From contig DLGQ01000106.1 in assembly GCA_002482775.1 (NCBI GenBank), forward strand, positions 5,955 through 69,954: DNA of 64,000 nt. The letters are read 5' to 3'. The notes beneath the pieces were generated by a model. The model was given only the letters and a program-made list of their open reading frames with translations, did no database searches and was not told the DNA's origin. The translations under genes were made by a program, and so were the position numbers. Every line of letters starts with the position of its first letter. Position 1 is the stretch's first letter. The DNA is from Flavobacteriales bacterium UBA7690 (lineage in GTDB: Bacteria > Bacteroidota > Bacteroidia > Flavobacteriales_F > PHOS-HE28). Below, one piece after another: positions 33,114 to 41,299 of this stretch.

Positions 33114-34574
33114 TCAAACAGCCCAATTTGGTATGTAGGAGGCATTCCTCTTTGAAATGCTCTCAGGATCACTGGGTGCTATGACTCCTGCCTCCAACGC
33201 TTCACTTATATACCTGGACGCCATCGGGTGGTTACTTTCCGCAATGTTGAAGCGCTTGCGTACCGACGCATTCGTCATGTCCTGATGATTGACGTACAAC
33301 AGGCAGGCGTGCTGGTAGATCGCACGGATACGGTCCTCCTTGCGCATCCGTCCAGTGGGCGTTGGTGCGAACAGCGTCACACGCATATGGTCGTTCTCCC
33401 GCTGGAACTTCGGCGCTGGCAGTTGATGCTCCTCGATCGCTTCAATGGCCAGGTCCACACCACTTCCCCTTTCCTCACAGATGTGCATGCGACGCATTAG
33501 CGCGGCCATTGCTTCGTTACGCGAACGAGGCGCCGAATCGATGAAACGATCGGGATCCACCAGTGGTCGGCCTGGGTTCGAGATCTCGATACGGTCCTTG
33601 AACATCTCGATCATCACGCTGCTACCGCTCATTTCAAGGTCCTGGTGGATGAGCGCGTTGGCCACGAATTCTCGAAGGGCCACCTCGGGATAAAGTTTCG
33701 GTGCCTCTCTTAGCGCGCTCTTGATCACTTCGTTGGGTGGTAGAAGGTCATGGACGTACTTCACCAATCCAGCGAATCCGGAAGCGAATCCACGTGTGCC
33801 AATGATCTCCTTGCTTTCCGTGCGTGAACGTTTGGTGCCGTTGTACATGATCAAGCGGACCATCTTGCGCTTGAGTGTTTCGAAGCGCGCGATATCCCGA
33901 GCAAACAGAAGTGCTCCGAGATTGGTGATGTTCCAACCCCGGCTACCGGATAGGATGATCTTATCACCGGCCAAGGCCTCGATGATCGCTTTCTGCGACA
34001 CCGGAGGGCGTTTCCCTTCCAAACGGAAGAAGCTATCATGGTCCAACAAGTCCAAGACCTGTTCGGGACCGAGGTCATGCAGTGCGATACGATCTTCGAA
34101 CGGGTCTCCAGCCGACGCAATGATCGCCCTTGCGATCTCTTGTCGGATCATCTTCTCGGTACTTCCTGCCGACCGCGTATAACTGTGGTACACGTCCTTG
34201 CCTCGGATATGGACCGGTCGGGAAGGGTGCTCGGGTATGTGGATCAAGAGAACCGGGTGCCCGCGATGCTCCAGTGTGGTATGGTCCAGTTCGACAGCGG
34301 GTTCCACCCCGTTGCGAGCGATCTGTCCAAGCTGCTGTACGACCTGCTCCATTTCCTCCCGGCTCATAGGAGCCGGTGAACCATCGTTGGCAATACCGAA
34401 GGCCAGGTAGCCACCACCCTCCAGATTGCTGAAGCCGGAAAGGTGCTGGGCCAACCTGTCAGAATTCTCGGATAATGCCGATTTCCAGTCCAACTCGTTC
34501 CGCTCTGTGGGAATGGGTAGGAGACTGCGTTCCAAGGCGGCCAAAGCACGGGCATGCCAAGCGGGTACGGTCAT
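33114..34574 (-). CDS. AlbA_2 / Schlafen-type ATP-binding regulator-like protein
   Basis: 486 residues. N-terminal AlbA_2 (Schlafen) domain (about 20-140): ERNELDWKSAL, FSNLEGGGYLAFGIANDG, and a strand ending PVHIRGKDVYHSYTRSAGSTEKM, all typical. C-terminal GHKL-like ATPase domain (about 285-400) with REFVANALIHQD as N box, DRIEISNPGRPL and EERGSGVDLAIEA. A predicted winged helix (about 405-480) closes the protein. Such proteins are predicted transcriptional regulators or stress and defence ATPases. First gene of an operon with DUF2130; its promoter TTG-N19-TATTTTTG is bracketed by GTTACAT repeats. Confidence 0.85.
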   Translation of the reverse strand: MTVPAWHARALAALERSLLPIPTERNELDWKSALSENSDRLAQHLSGFSNLEGGGYLAFGIANDGSPAPMSREEMEQVVQQLGQIARNGVEPAVELDHTTLEHRGHPVLLIHIPEHPSRPVHIRGKDVYHSYTRSAGSTEKMIRQEIARAIIASAGDPFEDRIALHDLGPEQVLDLLDHDSFFRLEGKRPPVSQKAIIEALAGDKIILSGSRGWNITNLGALLFARDIARFETLKRKMVRLIMYNGTKRSRTESKEIIGTRGFASGFAGLVKYVHDLLPPNEVIKSALREAPKLYPEVALREFVANALIHQDLEMSGSSVMIEMFKDRIEISNPGRPLVDPDRFIDSAPRSRNEAMAALMRRMHICEERGSGVDLAIEAIEEHQLPAPKFQRENDHMRVTLFAPTPTGRMRKEDRIRAIYQHACLLYVNHQDMTNASVRKRFNIAESNHPMASRYISEALEAGVIAPSDPESISKRNASYIPNWAV

Positions 34575-34584
34575 GGGGAATGAA

Positions 34585-34790
34585 GTTACATGGACAACAT
34601 CATGAATATCAGGCAGATAGATCGGCGTGCTCGTTGTGTCACCAAAAATAGTTACATAAGGAGAGGCCCCAAGAATGAGGTTATCAACAAGGGGTCCGAG
34701 AAGTAGTTACATATGCGATACATACATAAGTTGTTGATAGTCAGGCATATGAAATGGGTTGTAGTGGTGCGCGGGTCCCGTCGGTTACAT
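34585..34790. repeat. Four spaced GTTACAT direct repeats upstream of the AlbA_2 gene
   Basis: GTTACAT begins at 34585, 34651, 34706 and 34784; the first three are preceded by A (AGTTACAT). Spacings 66, 55 and 78 nt are near multiples of an 11-bp helical turn. The second copy fills the spacer of the AlbA_2 promoter just upstream of its -7 box, and the first lies 10 nt before the ATG. Consistent with operator sites for a multimeric regulator. Confidence 0.65.
34643..34672 (-). promoter_or_regulatory. Promoter of the AlbA_2-DUF2130 operon
   Basis: On the minus strand TTG (34672-34670), a 19-nt spacer and TATTTTTG (34650-34643) match the Bacteroidota consensus TTG-N19-TAnnTTTG exactly. The predicted leader to the ATG at 34574 is about 60 nt and contains one GTTACAT copy. 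Confidence 0.75.
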
Positions 34791-34978
34791 AGGCTGATCG
34801 TGAATAACTCCGGGTGACTTCTCATACCACCTTCTTCCTACACCGTCTGAGCTTCCGTGGCTAAGTTCTTCCCATCCTCTATTCGCTGAGCAACGGATAG
34901 AATCCCTGCCTACTCGCACAACTTGAACCTGTGCAACCCATGCTCTGTTCTCGCAACTGAAGAATGGCTTGGTTACTC

Positions 34979-34986
34979 TACGTTTG
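34979..34986 (+). promoter_or_regulatory. -7 box of the lipoprotein gene at 35010
   Basis: TACGTTTG is an exact TAnnTTTG match 23 nt before ATG 35010. Its position downstream of the other in-frame ATG (34923) supports 35010 as the real start. Confidence 0.5.
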
Positions 34987-35009
34987 GAAGGCATTCATCT
35001 TTCAGGGAT

Positions 35010-35867
35010 ATGGGAAGGACGGGCAATATGTTCTTGGCACTTGGACTTGGAATGTGTGCCTGCACGTCCAGTCCTGACGGTGAACTCACCGCTGGATCTA
35101 AGCCATCTGATGTGACGAGGGAAGTGACGCAGGATGCTGTCACCCGTGATCCATCGGGTGCTTGGATCTTGTCTGAGTTCCATGACAGTATAATCGATCA
35201 CAAAGCTATCGGGCGTTTCCGCCTTCCCATTCCGGTTTGGACGGCGTTGTTTCTGCGGGTAGACAGCAATACTGTCAAATGCAATGGGACCGTGCTCCCT
35301 CAATCCAAGGAATACTCACGATCGGGAAAGGACACCCTGCTGGTACTGGATACCTACGGCCTACAGTCCCTCGTGTATGACGAAGTGGTGGATCGGATCC
35401 AGGTGTATTTCAAGAACGATGCTTCTCCAAAGGAGGTAGCCATGGTGTATCGGCGCCTCAGCCCAGAGGAGCATCATTTGATGGTGGGCATCGATTCACC
35501 GCATAGGGATAGCAGTTTCAGATTTGAGGAGAACTATCACACTCACCTTACTGGGCTATTGTTCACAGGTCGGTTCGAGCCTTTGGATAAGGGTCAGCAT
35601 GCTTTCAGCATTGACGACAGAGGGCGGATAAACGGCCATCCGATCTGGAATGAGTTCTGGTTCCACGACTACTTCGGCACTTTACATCCTTTCGAGGGTG
35701 ATGTAGATGGCTTGGTCTTCTCTGATACGACCAAGCAATGGCCGGATAGCATGCACCCGTTCAAATGGAAATTCATTGGTGATACCCTCGTTCTGCGTTC
35801 GATGACTACTGATGGTGACCGCTACTATCTTTCAAAGGGAGAGTTGCGCTTCTTGAGGAGATACTAA
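35010..35867 (+). CDS. Hypothetical lipoprotein
   Basis: 285 residues from ATG 35010. The start is followed by a short hydrophobic signal and Cys residues in GLGMCACTSS, a plausible lipobox; the alternative start at 34923 would bury this signal. Mature part is polar with beta-like segments (FRLPIPVWTALFLRVD, RIQVYFKNDASPKEVAMVYRR, WPDSMHPFKWKFIGDTLVLRS). Not recognised. Base composition appears slightly less GC-rich than neighbours, suggesting recent acquisition along with the adjacent AlbA_2 operon. Transcribed divergently from that operon. Confidence 0.65.
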   Translation: MGRTGNMFLALGLGMCACTSSPDGELTAGSKPSDVTREVTQDAVTRDPSGAWILSEFHDSIIDHKAIGRFRLPIPVWTALFLRVDSNTVKCNGTVLPQSKEYSRSGKDTLLVLDTYGLQSLVYDEVVDRIQVYFKNDASPKEVAMVYRRLSPEEHHLMVGIDSPHRDSSFRFEENYHTHLTGLLFTGRFEPLDKGQHAFSIDDRGRINGHPIWNEFWFHDYFGTLHPFEGDVDGLVFSDTTKQWPDSMHPFKWKFIGDTLVLRSMTTDGDRYYLSKGELRFLRRY

Positions 35868-35881
35868 GGCACGGAGATCGA

Positions 35882-35981
35882 GTGAGCGATTGCAGCGGAA
35901 AGCCCGCAAGCGAGGAGGAACGACGAGCGCGGACTTGCAGCGGAAAGCGCGACCCCGAGGCTTTTGGAAGGGGGCACGCCC
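35882..35981 (+). repeat. Dispersed repeat, copy 1
   Basis: About 100 nt containing GAGCGATTGCAGCGGAAAGC, then CCCGCAAGCGAGGAG, CGACGAGCGCGGACTTGCAG and GGGGCACGCCC at the end. A clearly related copy occurs inverted at 47385-47508. Both lie between genes and both end in the GGGGCACGCCC block. Likely a non-autonomous or REP-like interspersed element; more copies elsewhere in the genome are expected. Confidence 0.75.
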
Positions 35982-36012
35982 ACATCTCGCCTACGCTCGA
36001 TGTGACGCGTTC

Positions 36013-39000
36013 CTATGCTGTTTCCTTCACCCCAACAACAGATTCCAACGCCACCTTCGCCCCCTGCACGTTCTTCACATCCTGCACGCTGATCCTTAAG
36101 GTCCCCGCCTTCTCATACACCTTGAACTTGCGCGGTTGCGCTTGTACGGCGCGTAACACGGAGTGGAAAGTCTCGCCTTCGAAGAAGGGGTGTTTCTGGT
36201 CGGCGATGAAGGTGCCGATGAGGGTTTGTTTCTTGAGCACCATCTTCTCCAGGCCCATGCGTTGGCCCAGCCAGCGGAGGCGGATGGCTTCCATGAGTTC
36301 GGTGACCTGTTGCGGGATGGCGCCGAAACGGTCGGTGATCTCGGCGGTGAATTTCTGGAGCTCGGTCTCGTCCTTGATGTCGTCGAGTTTGCGGTAGAGC
36401 GCGAGGCGTTCGGCGGTCTCGCTCACGTAGCTGTTCGGGATCAGCATGGTGAGGTCGGTCTCGATGATGCAGTCGTCGCTCTGGTCGCGGCGTGAACCGC
36501 GGGCCAGGGCGTGGCTACCTCCCTGCGCGTCGTCGAAGAGGTCCTTGAAGTGCTGGTCCTTCAGTTCGCGCACGGCCTCTTCGAGGATCTTGTGGTAGGT
36601 CTCGAAGCCGATGTCGTTGATGAAGCCGCTCTGTTCCGCACCGAGCAGGTCGCCTGCACCGCGGATGTCGAGGTCCTTCATGGCGATGTGGATGCCGCTG
36701 CCCAGGTCGCTGAACTGCTCGATGGCCTGCAGGCGCTTGCGGCTGAGGTCGGGCAGCAAGTGCGGGCTCGGTGCCAATAAGTAGCAGTAGGCCTTCTTGT
36801 TGCTGCGGCCCACACGACCGCGCAACTGGTGAAGGTCGCTGAGGCCGAAGTTCTGCGCTTCGTTGACGATGATGGTGTTGGCGTTCGGGATGTCGAGGCC
36901 GTTCTCCACGATGGTGGTGCAGACGAGCACGTCGGTGTTGCCTTCGATGAAGTCCATCATCACTTCCTCCAGCTTGTGACCCTCGAGCTGACCGTGACCA
37001 ACACCCACGCGCGCACCGGGCACGAGCTTGCGGATCATGTCGGCGATGAACTCGATGTTCTTCACCTTGTCGTGCAGGAAGTAGACCTGGCCGCCGCGAC
37101 TGAGCTCGTATTCGATGGCCCCGCGGATCACCACTTCGTCGTACGGCTGCAGCATGGTGCTCACCGGATAGCGGTTCGGCGGCGGCGTGCTGATGATGCT
37201 GAGGTCGCGCGCGCCCATGAGGCTGAACTGCAGCGTGCGCGGGATCGGTGTGGCGGTGAGCGTGAGCGTGTCGACCGTGGCGCGCAGGGTCTTCAGCTTG
37301 TCCTTCACGTTCACGCCGAACTTCTGCTCCTCGTCGATGATGAGGATACCGAGGTCCTTGTACTGCACATCCTTGCTCACCAGGCGGTGCGTGCCGATGA
37401 TGATGTCGATCTTCCCTTCCTTCAGATCCTTGAGGATCTGCGTTTGTTCCGCGCTACTGCGGAAGCGGTTGATGTACTCCACGCGCACCGGCATGCCTTT
37501 CATCCGCGCCGAGAAACTCTTCCAGTGCTGCAAGGCGAGGATGGTGGTGGGCACGAGCACCGCGGCTTGTTTGCCGTCGCACGCCGCTTTGAACGCCGCG
37601 CGGATCGCCACTTCCGTCTTGCCGAAGCCCACATCGCCGCAGACCAGTCGGTCCATGGGCGTGGGTTTTTCCATGTCGCGTTTCACGTCCTGCGTGGCCT
37701 TCAGCTGGTCGGGCGTGTCCTCGTAGATGAAGCTCGCCTCGAGTTCGTGCTGCAGGTAGTTGTCCGGTTGGAACGCGAAGCCCGGCTTGCTCTTGCGTTG
37801 CGCGTAGAGCTTGATCAGGTCGAAGGCCAGGGCCTTCACCTTCGCCTTCGTTTTCTCCTTCAGGTTCTTCCACGCCGGACTGCCGAGCTTGCTGATGTTC
37901 GGCGCTTTGCCGCTTTCCTCGCCGCTGTACTTGCTCACGCGGTGCAGGCTGTGGATGCCCACATAGAGGATATCGTTGTCGCGGTACTTCAGGCGGATCG
38001 CTTCCTGCATGCTACCGCCGGCGTCGATCGTTTCCAGTCCGCTGAACACACCCACGCCGTGATCGATGTGTACCACCAGGTCGCCGGGTTTCAGCTGCGT
38101 CAGTTCCTTCAGCGTAAGCGCCTGCGCGTTCTTACGGAAGCCTTCCTTCAGCCGGTAGCGGTGGTAACGCTCGAAGATCTGGTGGTCGGTGTAGAGCGCC
38201 AGCTTCAGCTCGGGATCGATGAAGCCTTCGTGCAGATCGAGCACCAGCGGCGTAAAGGCCACCTCGTGCTCCATGTCGTTGAAGATCGAGTAGAGGCGTT
38301 CGCTCTGCTTCGCGCTGTTGCAGGCGATCAGGTTGGTGTAACCCGCGTTCTGTTTGTTGTGCAGGTCGCCACTGAGGACTTTGAATTCCTTGGCGAATGC
38401 TGGTTGAGGTCGCTGCTGAAAGTCCACTAACAACGCATGCAAGTCCTGGGTGGAGTTCACGTCGCGTCGTTGCGTCGTTGCGGTTAACACATTCTCTGTG
38501 CCCTCTGTGCCTCTGTGGTGGATGGACTGCGCCCAGAAGACCTTCCGGAACCCCAACGTCCCCTTGATCAACTCCGTATCCGTGGCGAGTAACGCGCTTG
38601 GCTTGGCATGGTGGTCCTTATCCGGTAGCCGTTCGTAGTTTTCGCTGAGCAGCTTCAATTGCTTCTTGGCCGCATCACCGATCGCTTGCAGGTCGCGTAA
38701 CCATATGGTCGCGTTCTCCGGCAATTGCGCGAAGAAGAGTTGTTGGCGCGCGGCATCCTCATCCTGCAGATCGGGGACGATCACTGCTTCAGCCAAACGT
38801 TCCACGGTCAGCTGGTCCTGCGGATCGAAGCGGCGCACGCTTTCCACGGTATCGCCGTAGAGCTCGACGCGGTAGGGCTTGTCGTTGCCGTAACTGAACA
38901 CGTCCACAATGCCACCGCGGATGCTGAACTGCCCCGGCTCGTACACGAACTCCACGCGGGTGAAGCCGGTCTCCTCCAGCCATTCTTGCAGCGTATCGAT

Positions 39001-39543
39001 CGGCAGCTCCTCGTTGCGTTTGATCGCGAGGGTGTTCTTCTGCATGACCTCCTTGGCCACCACCAAGGGGACCAATGCCTCGGGATAGGTGACGATCACC
39101 AACGACTTGTGGCGCTCACCATCACCTTCGCGCTGCTTCATGAGCACCTCAAGGACTTCCGTTCGCGTGACGCGCTCCCCGTCGTGATGGCCTTCGCTGT
39201 CGTAGGCGGAGCGCGACGGTGCCGGATAGAAGAACAGGTCGTCGTGCTTGCGGTCGGCAGAAGGTTTGCCGGGCTGATCGACCGTACGAGATATGCCGCG
39301 CAAGGCCTCCAGGTCATTGATGAAGTACGCCGCTTCCTCTTTGTCGGTGAGGACGAAGACATGCACGCCCGGGGTATGCTCGATGACCGATGCGGCGATC
39401 AGCGCTTGCGCCGAACCGATGGTGCCGGCGATCTGCACGCGCGCAGAATCGGGATGCAGGCCTTCGGCGATACGCGCGACGCGTGGGTCGTTGCGGTAGA
39501 GGGTGAGGAGGTCGGGGAGGGATGTCAGTTTCTGGTCCATCAT
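36013..39543 (-). CDS. mfd: Transcription-repair coupling factor Mfd
   Basis: 1176 residues; an ATP-driven translocase that removes stalled RNA polymerase and recruits UvrA. UvrB-like N-terminal region, RNA-polymerase interacting domain (LKPGDLVVHIDHGVGVFSGL near 478-497), Walker A GDVGFGKTE, DEEQ box (IIDEEQKFGV), TATPIPRTLQ, NGLDIPNANT and RGRVGRSN helicase motifs, then the TRCF C-terminal domain. Unusual: residues ~342-364 (HHRGTEGTENV... to DVNS) are an insert of repeat-derived sequence that keeps the frame. The ATG 39543 overlaps the stop of the upstream gene (ATGA); a second ATG follows immediately at 39540. Confidence 0.96.
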   Translation of the reverse strand: MMDQKLTSLPDLLTLYRNDPRVARIAEGLHPDSARVQIAGTIGSAQALIAASVIEHTPGVHVFVLTDKEEAAYFINDLEALRGISRTVDQPGKPSADRKHDDLFFYPAPSRSAYDSEGHHDGERVTRTEVLEVLMKQREGDGERHKSLVIVTYPEALVPLVVAKEVMQKNTLAIKRNEELPIDTLQEWLEETGFTRVEFVYEPGQFSIRGGIVDVFSYGNDKPYRVELYGDTVESVRRFDPQDQLTVERLAEAVIVPDLQDEDAARQQLFFAQLPENATIWLRDLQAIGDAAKKQLKLLSENYERLPDKDHHAKPSALLATDTELIKGTLGFRKVFWAQSIHHRGTEGTENVLTATTQRRDVNSTQDLHALLVDFQQRPQPAFAKEFKVLSGDLHNKQNAGYTNLIACNSAKQSERLYSIFNDMEHEVAFTPLVLDLHEGFIDPELKLALYTDHQIFERYHRYRLKEGFRKNAQALTLKELTQLKPGDLVVHIDHGVGVFSGLETIDAGGSMQEAIRLKYRDNDILYVGIHSLHRVSKYSGEESGKAPNISKLGSPAWKNLKEKTKAKVKALAFDLIKLYAQRKSKPGFAFQPDNYLQHELEASFIYEDTPDQLKATQDVKRDMEKPTPMDRLVCGDVGFGKTEVAIRAAFKAACDGKQAAVLVPTTILALQHWKSFSARMKGMPVRVEYINRFRSSAEQTQILKDLKEGKIDIIIGTHRLVSKDVQYKDLGILIIDEEQKFGVNVKDKLKTLRATVDTLTLTATPIPRTLQFSLMGARDLSIISTPPPNRYPVSTMLQPYDEVVIRGAIEYELSRGGQVYFLHDKVKNIEFIADMIRKLVPGARVGVGHGQLEGHKLEEVMMDFIEGNTDVLVCTTIVENGLDIPNANTIIVNEAQNFGLSDLHQLRGRVGRSNKKAYCYLLAPSPHLLPDLSRKRLQAIEQFSDLGSGIHIAMKDLDIRGAGDLLGAEQSGFINDIGFETYHKILEEAVRELKDQHFKDLFDDAQGGSHALARGSRRDQSDDCIIETDLTMLIPNSYVSETAERLALYRKLDDIKDETELQKFTAEITDRFGAIPQQVTELMEAIRLRWLGQRMGLEKMVLKKQTLIGTFIADQKHPFFEGETFHSVLRAVQAQPRKFKVYEKAGTLRISVQDVKNVQGAKVALESVVGVKETA
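38449..38520 (-). repeat. Repeat-like in-frame insertion within mfd
   Basis: On the minus strand the segment begins CACCACAGAGGCACAGAGGG, a motif widely seen as an interspersed repeat in environmental bacterial genomes, and encodes about 24 residues (HHRGTEGTENV...) with no place in Mfd. It lies between the N-terminal domains and the RNA-polymerase interaction domain. Frame is preserved. The exact edges are uncertain by a few codons. Confidence 0.65.
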
Positions 39544-40274
39544 GTATTCAACTTCTTCCAGTCTTCTTCGAATTCTGCCTGAGAGATGATGGTCGGGTTG
39601 AAGCGGTCATAGTCCTCAAGTCCTAGTTCATGATCGGTCCAAAGTCCAAGGTCCTTTTTGAAGGGTGCGCAAACGATCGCTTTTCCCTTGTCATCGAATC
39701 CGATCTCTCGTGCTGTTTGCTGATCGGTCAAGTCGAATTCAATCTTCCAACATCTGACCTGCTCGTATAGATGTTCGAATTGTGGGTTGGCCTTTGGGAT
39801 AATTGCTGAAGCCAACGAGAGCACGGCCTCCTTCCAAGAACGCGATAGCAACCCTTCCTTATTGGTGGTTCCAGATGCAGGATCATTGAAGAACAGATAC
39901 CGGGCTTTATCCGCATGATCCGTTGAGGCGTTTTCCCGGAGTAGCCTTGGATTCATCACTTGGTTGACTGTTCCTTGGGCAACGACTTTATGGCCTTCTC
40001 CAAGCGAAAAGGAGTCACCCGGCGCAAGACAGTGTTCAAAAGCCTCGATCCAAAGGATCTTCATTTCGGCGAATACCGTGTCCCCTGGGTTCACGATTTC
40101 TTTGTCCAAGAACTCTTGGTTGCAGGATGTCAGCCATTCCTTGTAAGGAAGCTTGAAGTGAGGTCTGTAGCCGGAACGAGCGGGTGTTCTTCGGCCTCCC
40201 TCTTCCGTAGACAGGTAACGTACCTGTGCGATGAAGTCAGGTGGAATTCTTCTCCTTAACTCCGGTTGTTCCAT
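39540..40274 (-). CDS. Protein with EF-Tu domain-III-like N-terminus, coupled to mfd
   Basis: 244 residues from ATG 40274. The N-terminal half (about 5-120) resembles the C-terminal beta-barrel of EF-Tu without any GTPase domain: PPDFIAQVRYLSTEEGGRRTP, SGYRPHFKL, NPGDTVFAEMKIL, and EGHKVVAQGTV at the barrel end. The second half (about 125-244) has WKIEFDLTDQQTAREIGFDDKGK followed by LGLWTDHEL, a pattern I associate with small uncharacterised or immunity-like domains. The stop overlaps the mfd start by ATGA. A TACCTTTG box (40366-40359) with a 67-bp structured repeat makes up its leader. Confidence 0.7.
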   Translation of the reverse strand: MEQPELRRRIPPDFIAQVRYLSTEEGGRRTPARSGYRPHFKLPYKEWLTSCNQEFLDKEIVNPGDTVFAEMKILWIEAFEHCLAPGDSFSLGEGHKVVAQGTVNQVMNPRLLRENASTDHADKARYLFFNDPASGTTNKEGLLSRSWKEAVLSLASAIIPKANPQFEHLYEQVRCWKIEFDLTDQQTAREIGFDDKGKAIVCAPFKKDLGLWTDHELGLEDYDRFNPTIISQAEFEEDWKKLNT

Positions 40275-40299
40275 TGGTCTCCGCCTTGATGATTCATGG

Positions 40300-40366
40300 A
40301 CGCCAAAATGCCCGAAACCCGACACCGGCAATTCCGGGCATCGGGTTCGGGAGTGGGGCAAAGGTA
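40300..40366 (-). ncRNA. 67-bp structured element, copy 1 (leader of the EF-Tu-like/mfd operon)
   Basis: On the minus strand: -7 box TACCTTTG (40366-40359), then an RNA with CCCGAACCCGA able to pair with TCGGGTTTCGGG (one bulge), or alternatively ATGCCCG with CGGGCAT, the latter followed by TTTT. The two pairings use the same bases and exclude each other, as in an attenuator. 64 of 67 bases are identical to the copy at 42212-42278, in the same orientation. No -33 TTG at the expected distance. Confidence 0.6.
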
Positions 40367-40469
40367 GCCGAGGTTGGTAAGGACAGATGGGATGTGTGGC
40401 CTTCCAAGGATGTAGGATGGAAGGAAGAAGGTTCTGGTCGTACAGAAGTAGAAAGTTCGGAAGCCGAAC

Positions 40470-40477
40470 TATATTTG
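40470..40477 (+). promoter_or_regulatory. -7 box of the Cys-containing lipoprotein gene
   Basis: TATATTTG exactly matches TAnnTTTG, 37 nt before the ATG at 40515. It would drive the three-gene rightward module. Confidence 0.55.
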
Positions 40478-40514
40478 TACCCGCAACCAACCAACTGATC
40501 ATCCCCCCAGACCA

Positions 40515-41252
40515 ATGAAGCCACTCTTGATCATTTCTTTCCTAGCGGCCACGAACGCCGTCACCGCCTGCGACAAGTGCGCCAATTACGACAACACCGA
40601 CTTCAAGATCACGAAGGTGAGCGTGAGCCACGATGCCCGCATTGCGGCGACGATCTGGGAGATCACAGTAGAAGGTAATGCGGGTAGGACCGTTCCTGCG
40701 AAGGCCGGCCAACTGAACGGTGCGCCCGTATTGGGCTATGTATTCCCTACTTCACTGGCGGCGACGGATGTCGGATTTGGCGCTACTGACGGCATTGTCG
40801 CTCTGGCACTGACCTCGCATCCTGACTTCGATGACTCGCCGCTATGGGACGAGAATGGCGACGGGAACTACGCCAACGACGGTATTGTTTGGCACCCGCA
40901 TTGGGTGGTACTGAACAAGGATGAGCGGGTCGGCGGTGGCTTGGCCGTGAAGCAGTACGCTGAAGACGACAAGTCCGTGGTCCTCCCGCCCACGGCTCCG
41001 AATATGCCCATGTATATGGACTCGCCTGGCTACCAGGTGATCACCGAAGGCAATACCATCCGGGTGATCGTGCCGGACTACCGCATCAACAACCGTCGTG
41101 ATTTCAAGTTCGACGGAGTGGCCTGCTACATGGAAGTGAACACGGGTGAGCCGGGTACCGGACATGGCGATGATGCCAAGCCAATGCTCGGCGTGTACAA
41201 AGTGTATTCCGTGGCCAGTAAGGACCTCAGTTTGCCCTACACCGTGAAGTGA
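40515..41252 (+). CDS. Hypothetical lipoprotein with N-terminal Cys pair
   Basis: 245 residues. Signal peptide MKPLLIISFLAATNAVTA with lipobox VTAC (Cys19) followed closely by Cys22 (CDKC). The rest is a single soluble domain with an acidic, possibly calcium-binding loop (DENGDGNYANDG near residues 115-126) and a following WHPHWVVLNKDERVGGG segment. No close family recognised. First gene of a module with a CxxC thioredoxin-like protein and a Cys-rich MarR regulator. Confidence 0.65.
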   Translation: MKPLLIISFLAATNAVTACDKCANYDNTDFKITKVSVSHDARIAATIWEITVEGNAGRTVPAKAGQLNGAPVLGYVFPTSLAATDVGFGATDGIVALALTSHPDFDDSPLWDENGDGNYANDGIVWHPHWVVLNKDERVGGGLAVKQYAEDDKSVVLPPTAPNMPMYMDSPGYQVITEGNTIRVIVPDYRINNRRDFKFDGVACYMEVNTGEPGTGHGDDAKPMLGVYKVYSVASKDLSLPYTVK

Positions 41253-41299
41253 TCTCGACGTCCAACAAGAAACCGATCAACCAACACAAACCAAACACC

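Larger units (their letters stand above)
34575..35009. other. 435-nt AT-richer intergenic region
   Basis: Visibly lower GC than the rest of the window. Holds the AlbA_2 promoter, the four GTTACAT repeats and an inverted pair TTATCAACAA (34681-34690) / TTGTTGATAG (34731-34740), plus TACGTTTG (34979-34986) for the rightward lipoprotein. No convincing gene; a 69-codon minus-strand reading at 34785-34994 has no protein-like features. Confidence 0.6.

Noticed and set aside
31924..33155. Two long plus-strand frames antisense to the DUF2130 coiled coil (31924-33033 and 32088-33155)
   Set aside because: Ser/Phe/Cys-rich and Leu/Arg-rich sequences produced by reverse reading of Lys/Glu/Ala codons; no support as genes.
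34681..34740. TTATCAACA and its inverted partner as DnaA boxes of an origin
   Set aside because: Only 8 of 9 bases match TTATCCACA, just two sites, no dnaA, dnaN or partition gene nearby; more likely part of the regulatory spacer.
34785..34994. 69-codon minus-strand reading in the AT-richer spacer
   Set aside because: No start-site signal, no hydrophobic or domain features, and it overlaps the promoter of the lipoprotein gene.
36829..38430. 533-codon plus-strand open frame inside mfd
   Set aside because: Complement of Mfd coding sequence; composition skewed to Val, Leu, His, Arg without motifs.
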